DNA from: an uncultured Oscillospiraceae bacterium | GTDB lineage: Bacteria; Bacillota; Clostridia; Oscillospirales; Ruminococcaceae | Length of the DNA: 5,303 nucleotides | Direction: 5' to 3' | Assembly: GCA_900556525.1 (NCBI GenBank) | Contig: USOZ01000140.1 | Coordinates: 1 to 5,303, forward strand | Notes under the pieces: model-generated | Database searches by the model: none | What the model was told of the DNA's origin: nothing | Seen by the model: the letters and a program-made list of their open reading frames with translations, nothing else | Translations under genes and position numbers: made by a program | In this document: positions 1-5,303 of the stretch, one piece after another | Layout: each line of letters starts with the position of its first letter | Position numbering within the stretch: position 1 is the first letter of the stretch

Positions 1-566
1 TTTTTGAATATATCGCTCGCTGCGATGAGCTTTGAGGCGGACATAAGCACGAGAGAATATGCACCGTCGAGCCTGTTCATAGCCGAGCAGACCGCGTCCT
101 CGATCGACGGCGTTTTAAGCCGCTCCTGCGTTACGATATATGCGATAATTTCGGTGTCGCTCGTTGTGTGGAAGATAGCGCCGCCAAGCTCAAGCTCGCT
201 GCGAAGTTCGTATGCGTTGCTGAGATTGCCGTTGTGCGCAAGCGCCATTTTGCCTTTCTGGTGATTTACCTCGATAGGCTGGCAGTTTGCGGTATTGTTG
301 CCGCCTGTGGTTCCGTAGCGCGCGTGTCCGACCGCCATTTTTCCGTTCGGAAACTTGCGGAGAATGTCTTTTGAGAAAACCTCGTTGACAAGTCCGAGGT
401 CTTTGTGCGACGAGAAAACTCCGTCGTCGTTCACGACAATCCCGCAGCTTTCCTGACCGCGGTGCTGGAGCGCGTACAATCCGTAATAAACAATATCTGC
501 GGCGGGGAAAGGCTTCGGAGAATATACCCCGAAAACGCCGCATTCTTCATGCAATTTTTCGAGCAT
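1..566 (-). CDS. purF: Amidophosphoribosyltransferase, N-terminal part
   Basis: Glutamine PRPP amidotransferase, the committed step of purine synthesis, transferring glutamine-derived ammonia to PRPP to give phosphoribosylamine. 188 complete codons are visible; the phosphoribosyltransferase half is cut off by the window edge, and no stop interrupts the frame. It begins MLEKLHEECGVFG, so Cys9 is the predicted N-terminal nucleophile after removal of an eight-residue propeptide, as in Bacillus-type enzymes (E. coli PurF loses only Met). Further Ntn-hydrolase motifs: LQHRGQES (33-40), GHARYGTTGG (80-89, glutamine-binding Arg83), LAHNGNLSN (109-117, oxyanion Asn112-Gly113) and TTSDTE (134-139, Asp137). 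The RHRGQES and NGNLSN wording fits PurF rather than GlmS or GltB, whose domains are related. ATG 566 is 2 bp after the pyrG stop, with GGAG 7 nt upstream. The Fe-S ligands of Bacillus-type PurF would be in the unseen half. Confidence 0.93.
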   Translation of the reverse strand, partial: MLEKLHEECGVFGVYSPKPFPAADIVYYGLYALQHRGQESCGIVVNDDGVFSSHKDLGLVNEVFSKDILRKFPNGKMAVGHARYGTTGGNNTANCQPIEVNHQKGKMALAHNGNLSNAYELRSELELGGAIFHTTSDTEIIAYIVTQERLKTPSIEDAVCSAMNRLDGAYSLVLMSASKLIAASDIFK

Positions 567-568
567 TT

Positions 569-2191
<1,623 letters not shown>

Positions 2192-2776
2192 TTATTTAAA
2201 GGTCGTAAGAATATTTTCGGCAACTTTCAGCTTTGTAATGCACCTGTCCATAGCCTGTTTTTCTATGTATCGGTGCGCTTCGCTTTCGGTCATTTTAAGC
2301 TGTTCGATAAGCAGACATTTCGCACGGTTTATTGTACTTATCTCCTGCATTTTTTCCTCGAGCGTCGCAGTTTTTTTCTCCATTCTCCGCAGCCTTTCAC
2401 AGGTTGAACATAGGAGAAACAGGGATTGCGAGATCATTTGCGCGGAGGTCGGCTTTGATATTGCAAGCACTCCGAACGGCGACACGCGCGCGTTTATATC
2501 GAGGTAATGCTCGGCTTTTACGAGCAGCATAACTCCCGTCGAGCTGTCCTCGCATATATCAAGAGCGAGCCTTGTCCCGAAATCGTCAGGCAGAGGAGTG
2601 TTTATAAGAACGATATCGAACCTATTTTCGAGCAGGCTGCGCCTTGCGCTCGCCGCGTCGGAAACGACGGTTACGGGTTTATAGCGATTTTCGGTAAAAA
2701 GGTCGAGCAGAAGCTCGTTGAATTTGGCAGAAGATGATACGAGTAAAACGCTGTAGCAGTGTTCCGTTAAATCCAA
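2192..2776 (-). CDS. ANTAR-domain RNA-binding regulator with degenerate receiver domain (NitR/GlnR-like)
   Basis: Product of 194 residues from TTG 2776, or 195 from TTG 2779 (numbering below uses 2779). Residues 9-120 match a CheY-like receiver fold (YSVLLVSSS, FDIVLINTPLPDDFG, VLAISKP), but the acidic pair is Ser15-Ser16, the phospho-acceptor Asp is Asn60 and the Thr/Ser switch position is Lys88; only Lys109-Pro110 is retained. Residues about 124-148 are a charged helix likely to form a coiled coil. Residues about 140-192 are the three-helix ANTAR domain (INRAKCLLIEQLKMTESEAHRYIEKQAMD...KVAENIL). ANTAR proteins bind paired RNA hairpins and prevent transcription termination. A homologous gene sits directly behind glnA in Clostridium saccharobutylicum, where it was reported to control glnA and glutamate synthase genes. 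It lies about 29 bp after glnA and 12 bp before pyrG. Domain calls are firm; targets and the activating signal are inferred. Confidence 0.9.
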   Translation of the reverse strand: MDLTEHCYSVLLVSSSAKFNELLLDLFTENRYKPVTVVSDAASARRSLLENRFDIVLINTPLPDDFGTRLALDICEDSSTGVMLLVKAEHYLDINARVSPFGVLAISKPTSAQMISQSLFLLCSTCERLRRMEKKTATLEEKMQEISTINRAKCLLIEQLKMTESEAHRYIEKQAMDRCITKLKVAENILTTFK

Positions 2777-2783
2777 CAAGACC

Positions 2784-2789
2784 CCTCCT
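2784..2789 (-). promoter_or_regulatory. Strong ribosome binding site before tandem TTG start codons of the ANTAR gene
   Basis: AGGAGG, a full consensus site, is followed by GGTC and then two consecutive TTG codons at 2779 and 2776. Spacing is 4 nt to the first and 7 nt to the second, so the second is favoured. No ATG or GTG at the expected N-terminus competes: the first in-frame Met is residue 84, inside the receiver domain. TTG initiation with a perfect Shine-Dalgarno is common in low-GC Gram-positives and often tempers yield. Confidence 0.75.
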
Positions 2790-2805
2790 TTTCGCTGTTT
2801 TTATT

Positions 2806-4014
2806 TCATTTGGTGTAAAATTCAACCGTGGACTTCGGCAGCACTTTTGAAATGAAGCCGCTTTCGGCGGCGAGCCGTCTTGCTTCCTCAAGGCTCTGCG
2901 GAAGCACCGTGTATCTGCTTTTCACTTCGTCATCCGCATTATAAAGGTTTATATCTGCGGCGGGCGGAAGCTGGGCATTGCTGCGTATTCCGTCAAGTCC
3001 TGCCTGAATCAGCAGCGTGAACGCGAGATACGGGTTGCAGAGCGGGTCGGGCGAACGAAGCTCCGCGCGCTTGTATTCACCGGAAGCGGCGGGGATACGG
3101 ATAAGCTGCGAGCGGTTTTCGCTTGACCATGAAACGTATTTCGGCGCTTTATTGCTGCCGAAGCGCAGGTACGAATCAGCGGTCGTGTTCATGAATATCG
3201 TCATATCGCGGATATGTTCGAGAGTTCCCGCGATGACCTGCGGCATAACGTCTGCCGCGCCGCTTTTCTTTACTGAAATATTTATGTGCATTCCGTTTCC
3301 GGGCTGATCCTCGAGCGGTTTCGGCGAAAAGTCCGCATAAAGTCCGTTTCTCGCCGCTATCGTGTTTACGACCGAGCGGAAAGTTATCGCGTTGTCCGCG
3401 GCAGTTATCGGGTCGGAATAGCGGAAGTCTATTTCGTTTTGCCCGGGTCCGTCCTCGTGATGTGAGCTTTCGGGGGTTATGCCCATTTTTTCAAGCGTAA
3501 GACATATTTCGCGGCGGACGTTTTCGCCCTTGTCCTCGGGTGCGATGTCCATATAGCCCGCGTTGTCATAGGGGATTTTCGTGGGTTCGCCGTTTTCGTC
3601 ACGCTTGAAAAGATAAAATTCAAGCTCGGTTCCGAACGAAAACGTTACGCCCTCGCGCTTTGCTTCTTCGACAGCTCTGATAAGTCCCGCGCGGGTATCC
3701 GCCTCGAAAGGCGTATTATCGGGTCGCGAAACACTGCAGAACATACGCACAACTCTCCCGTGCTCTGGACGCCACGGGAGAATTGAGAGTGTAGATGTGT
3801 CGGGGTGAAGAAGCAGATCGGAATGATGCACGTTGCCGAAGCCCGCGATTGCAGACGCGTCGATCGCAATGCCGTATTCAAAAGCTCTTCCAAGCTCCTG
3901 CGGCATTATCGAAATATTCTTCTGTCTGCCATAAATATCGCAGAACGCCATTCGTATGAACTTTACGTCCTCTTCCGCGATATATTGGATTATTTCTTCC
4001 TTTGAATACCTCAT
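2806..4014 (-). CDS. glnA: Type I glutamine synthetase, short variant
   Basis: ATP-dependent ligation of ammonia to glutamate. The product has 402 residues, against about 444 for Bacillus subtilis GlnA. The N-terminal beta-grasp domain (about 1-100) starts with EEDVKFIRMAFCDIYG. The catalytic domain shows metal and substrate motifs: GTELEFYLF (Glu130, Glu132), SSHHEDGPGQNEIDFRY (Glu187, Glu194), GNGMHINIS (His243), Arg284, NRSQLIRIP (Arg301, Arg306) and AELRS (Glu318, Arg320). There is no GSI-beta adenylylation motif of the NLYDLPPEE form. Oddities by eye-alignment: DGSS is DASA (52-55); the flap Glu (Glu327 in Salmonella) is Lys289; the feedback Arg62 of B. subtilis is Asn61; and the C-terminal tail of about 23 residues is absent. 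Start at ATG 4014 is supported by AAGGTG 5 nt upstream and by family alignment; ATG 4047 would add 11 unaligned residues. It follows the GOGAT subunit by 51 bp and precedes the ANTAR regulator. Cytoplasmic, oligomeric by family. A GlnA-like gamma-glutamyl ligase is a less likely alternative. Confidence 0.9.
   Translation of the reverse strand: MRYSKEEIIQYIAEEDVKFIRMAFCDIYGRQKNISIMPQELGRAFEYGIAIDASAIAGFGNVHHSDLLLHPDTSTLSILPWRPEHGRVVRMFCSVSRPDNTPFEADTRAGLIRAVEEAKREGVTFSFGTELEFYLFKRDENGEPTKIPYDNAGYMDIAPEDKGENVRREICLTLEKMGITPESSHHEDGPGQNEIDFRYSDPITAADNAITFRSVVNTIAARNGLYADFSPKPLEDQPGNGMHINISVKKSGAADVMPQVIAGTLEHIRDMTIFMNTTADSYLRFGSNKAPKYVSWSSENRSQLIRIPAASGEYKRAELRSPDPLCNPYLAFTLLIQAGLDGIRSNAQLPPAADINLYNADDEVKSRYTVLPQSLEEARRLAAESGFISKVLPKSTVEFYTK
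3750..3785 (-). repeat. Inverted repeat forming a 13-bp hairpin inside glnA
   Basis: The glnA transcript contains arms CAAUUCUCCCGUG and CACGGGAGAGUUG separated by a ten-base loop (GCGUCCAGAG). All 13 positions pair, 12 as Watson-Crick and one as G-U. It covers codons 77-89 (SILPWRPEHGRVV), shortly after the beta-grasp domain begins its last strands. The downstream sequence (UGCGUAUGUUCUGC) is not a U-tract, so this is not an intrinsic terminator. The structure is seen directly; a regulatory role is unproven. Confidence 0.6.
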
Positions 4015-4019
4015 TTTTT

Positions 4020-4025
4020 CACCTT
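4020..4025 (-). promoter_or_regulatory. Ribosome binding site deciding the glnA start
   Basis: AAGGTG on the minus strand matches the anti-Shine-Dalgarno complement (AAGGAGGTG family) and lies 5 nt before ATG 4014. The upstream in-frame ATG at 4047 has only a poor purine run before it, and the residues it would add (MCAYRRKKGEK) have no counterpart in glutamine synthetases. This fixes the glnA start at 4014. Confidence 0.75.
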
Positions 4026-4040
4026 TCTTGCGGCGATACG

Positions 4041-4057
4041 CACACATTCTCTGCGTG
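4041..4057 (-). other. Possible small RNA hairpin in the glnA leader
   Basis: In the 51-bp gap before glnA the transcript reads CACGCA-GAGAA-UGUGUG, a 6-bp stem (one G-U pair) with a five-base loop. If the top A-U pair opens, the loop becomes AGAGAAU, which has A at position 1 and G at position 4, reminiscent of the ANTAR target loop signature. A second, 4-bp stem (UGCG-UAUCGC-CGCA, 4042-4029) overlaps its 3' edge. There is no U-tract, so it is not an intrinsic terminator. This may be chance. Confidence 0.3.
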
Positions 4058-4065
4058 GTACTTCC

Positions 4066-4785
4066 TTAGTTTGCAACGTACATCTGCTTATAGGGATTCT
4101 TGCTGTTCGGGGTAACTTCAGTATAAGTTCCCTGTAACATTTCGTCTGCGTCATAGTCGAAAAGCGTGCAGAATTCCCTGATATATTTTTCTACTTCGCC
4201 GAGTTCATTTTTGTGAAGAACGCGCGTGTTTGTCTGGTGCGGGAAATGTATAGCCGAAACGTCGCCGCGCAGCAGCATTTTTCCTCCGTGCATTCCCGTG
4301 CAGGGGAAGTTTCCGACGATCGGCTTTCCGTCGGTGTTCAGACCGAGAACGATTATGATACCGCCCGCCTGATATTCGCCGAGAAAACTGCCCGCTCTGC
4401 CGCCGATAACGATAACGGGCTTCTTTTCCTTATATTCCTTCATGTGGATACCCGCGCGATAGCCCGCGTTACCTTGAACGTAAATCTCGCCGCCGCGCAT
4501 AGCGTAGCCCGCCGCGTCGCCGATATTTCCGTGGATAACGATTCTTCCCGAATTCATCGTGTCGCCTACCGCGTCCTGCGCGTTTCCGTTTACAACGATA
4601 TTCGAGCCGCTCAGATATGCTCCGAGCGCGTTTCCGGGTATTCCGTTTATTTCAATGTTCTTGCCGCTCATTCCCGATGCTATGAACCGCTGACCGATAC
4701 AGCCGTTTATCTTGCAGCTCTCGTCTGCGCTTCGGATAGTCTCGTTGAGCGCGGAGTAATCAAGTTCTCTTGCGTCAATATACAT
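4066..4785 (-). CDS. Stand-alone GXGXG-domain (GltB3-type) glutamate synthase subunit
   Basis: This 239-residue protein corresponds to the C-terminal GXGXG domain of the glutamate synthase large subunit, here encoded as a separate polypeptide. Residues about 29-175 form a run of right-handed beta-helix repeats with the pattern G-N-x-x-x-x-x-G (NGIPGNALGAY, NGNAQDAVGD, HGNIGDAAGY, QGNAGYRAG, GGRAGSFLGEY). A tail at about 185-239 carries a conserved-looking YIREFCTLFDYD stretch. In whole GltB this domain is structural, linking the glutaminase and FMN synthase domains; it has no catalytic residues of its own. Start choice: ATG at 4785 lies 1 bp after the upstream gene's stop (TAATATG) and begins MYIDARELDY. 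GTG at 4797 would add four residues and overlap the upstream gene by 11 bp, but the AGGAAG ribosome site (4802-4797) overlaps it. Spacing from AGGAAG to ATG is long (11 nt), so translational coupling is likely. No signal peptide or membrane segment is seen; the protein should be cytoplasmic. Confidence 0.88.
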   Translation of the reverse strand: MYIDARELDYSALNETIRSADESCKINGCIGQRFIASGMSGKNIEINGIPGNALGAYLSGSNIVVNGNAQDAVGDTMNSGRIVIHGNIGDAAGYAMRGGEIYVQGNAGYRAGIHMKEYKEKKPVIVIGGRAGSFLGEYQAGGIIIVLGLNTDGKPIVGNFPCTGMHGGKMLLRGDVSAIHFPHQTNTRVLHKNELGEVEKYIREFCTLFDYDADEMLQGTYTEVTPNSKNPYKQMYVAN

Positions 4786-4814
4786 ATTATACCACACTTC
4801 CTAAATTTTTTCTA
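4786..4814 (-). promoter_or_regulatory. Promoter-like sequence at the oxidoreductase/GXGXG gene junction
   Basis: On the minus strand, TGGTATAAT (4794-4786) is a perfect extended -10 element. TAGAAA at 4814-4809, 17 bp upstream, matches 4 of 6 bases of the TTGACA -35 consensus. A transcript would begin around 4779, just inside the GXGXG gene after its ATG, so it could serve glnA and genes below but not the GXGXG gene itself. The box overlaps the upstream stop codon, and chance formation is quite possible. Confidence 0.3.
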
Positions 4815-5303
4815 CGGTAATTTGTACTAAATGAGAATAAATTCGGATTTTTCCGCAGAAAATCAAAGTTTATCGAGCTTAAAGGCGTCTGTGAACGTAT
4901 CAAAGAGGTGTAAATTCCTGTTCTTTCGACGTTTCCGACCAGAACAAAGCCTGTGAGTTTGTCATTTTTAACAAAAAGCCTCTTGATATTTCCGTTTTCG
5001 CTTTCGTCGAACACCTGACCGCCGTTTTCTTCGTCTGTGCGGCTTCCCGCAGTCATTATGTGAAGTCCGAAGAAGCCTATCGAGTTCATCGGTATCGCGT
5101 TGTCGAAAGCCTCGCTTCCGCCCGCCATGTTCACGCCTGCGCAGTGTCCCTGAATATAAGCGTTCGGGAGCAGCGCCATTACTTTTACATTTCCGTCGGA
5201 AATGTCCTTGCTTTCCGTGCAGTCGCCCGCCGCATAGATGTCCTTGACGGTGGTTTTCATGTGTTCGTCAACGGTTATGCCTCTCTTGCACACGCCGCCA
5301 GCT
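4787..5303 (-). CDS. NAD(P)/FAD-dependent oxidoreductase, C-terminal part (probable glutamate synthase electron-input subunit)
   Basis: The frame is open to the window edge and ends with TAA at 4789-4787, giving 171 visible residues; the N-terminus, including the FAD- and NAD(P)H-binding Rossmann folds, lies outside. Near the visible start, VDEHMKTTVKDIYAAGDC is the second FAD-contact motif (T...DIYAAGD) typical of the Pyr_redox_2 family. It is followed by the usual helix (LLPNAYIQGHCAGVNMAGG) and a C-terminal domain like that of NADH:rubredoxin/nitrite-reductase-type flavoproteins, with the phrase LTGFVLVGN. No cysteine cluster for Fe-S binding is visible in this part. The gene stops 1 bp before the GXGXG glutamate synthase subunit, so the natural inference is that it passes NAD(P)H electrons to a split glutamate synthase. 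The family is firm; the GOGAT role rests on context only. The Val encoded by GTG at 5293-5291 is internal, because the frame continues upstream of it without a stop. Confidence 0.85.
   Translation of the reverse strand, partial: AGGVCKRGITVDEHMKTTVKDIYAAGDCTESKDISDGNVKVMALLPNAYIQGHCAGVNMAGGSEAFDNAIPMNSIGFFGLHIMTAGSRTDEENGGQVFDESENGNIKRLFVKNDKLTGFVLVGNVERTGIYTSLIRSQTPLSSINFDFLRKNPNLFSFSTNYRRKNLGSVV

Noticed and set aside
190..543. 117-codon minus-strand frame inside purF
   Set aside because: It is an Arg-rich, low-complexity product in the wrong frame; the purF frame, open to the window edge, has all the class II amidotransferase motifs.
2777..2805. Intrinsic terminator or ANTAR target between glnA and the ANTAR gene
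   Set aside because: The 29 bp are A-rich with a ribosome site and no inverted repeat. No terminator was seen at any other junction either.
2806..2891. Frameshift as the cause of the short GlnA C-terminus
   Set aside because: Reading the other frames past the stop gave nothing resembling the missing tail (W-D-x-F/Y-R ... H-P-W-E), and the next gene's ribosome site follows at once, so the short end looks genuine.
2881..2906. 7-bp inverted repeat TGCTTCC/GGAAGCA near the glnA 3' end
   Set aside because: Arms of this length are expected by chance in 5 kb; it lies in coding sequence and has no T-run to make a terminator.
4213..4830. 205-codon open frame on the plus strand
   Set aside because: It is antisense to the GXGXG gene, and its repetitive look (SVDNDSS, SVYNDIR, SVYFNV) merely mirrors the glycine-rich repeats on the other strand.
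4846..4864. AT-rich inverted repeat (GATTTTC ... GAAAAATC) near the oxidoreductase 3' end
   Set aside because: The pairing is weak and bulged and falls inside codons for FDFLRKNP; there is no terminator-like tail.

Overview
The window is one densely packed stretch of bacterial chromosome with six genes, all read from the minus strand, so transcription runs from high to low coordinates. Gene content and signals point to an anaerobic Firmicute of class Clostridia, possibly a gut Ruminococcaceae/Oscillospiraceae-type bacterium. The clues are a glutamate synthase split into separate proteins, an ANTAR-domain regulator directly behind glnA (an arrangement reported in Clostridium saccharobutylicum), Gram-positive-style Shine-Dalgarno sites, and a TTG start. 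The taxonomic call is inference; there is no rRNA or other phylogenetic marker here.

Layout in transcription order: (1) 5303-4787, the C-terminal part of an NAD(P)/FAD-dependent oxidoreductase cut by the window edge; (2) 4785-4066, a stand-alone GXGXG (GltB3-type) glutamate synthase subunit; (3) 4014-2806, glnA, a short type I glutamine synthetase; (4) 2776-2192, an ANTAR RNA-binding regulator with a degenerate receiver domain; (5) 2179-569, pyrG, CTP synthase; (6) 566-1, the N-terminal half of purF, amidophosphoribosyltransferase, cut by the other edge. Gaps between genes are 1, 51, about 29, 12 and 2 bp, and no intrinsic terminator is visible, so the set looks like one operon. There is no gene-free stretch longer than about 50 bp, and no tRNA, rRNA, CRISPR or mobile element.

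The common thread is glutamine. The oxidoreductase and GXGXG subunit should belong to a multi-subunit GOGAT whose glutaminase and FMN parts would lie beyond 5303. GlnA makes glutamine, and the ANTAR protein is the likely RNA-level regulator. PyrG and PurF are two major glutamine-consuming enzymes feeding pyrimidine and purine nucleotide synthesis. Nitrogen assimilation and glutamine-dependent nucleotide synthesis therefore appear transcriptionally joined.

I do not see a wholly new system. The points that merit a second look are: the ANTAR protein's pseudo-receiver (all key phosphorylation residues replaced); a glutamine synthetase that by eye lacks the active-site flap glutamate, a feedback-inhibition arginine and the C-terminal tail; a 13-bp hairpin inside the glnA coding sequence; a small hairpin in the glnA leader; and a promoter-like extended -10 box straddling the start of the GXGXG gene.
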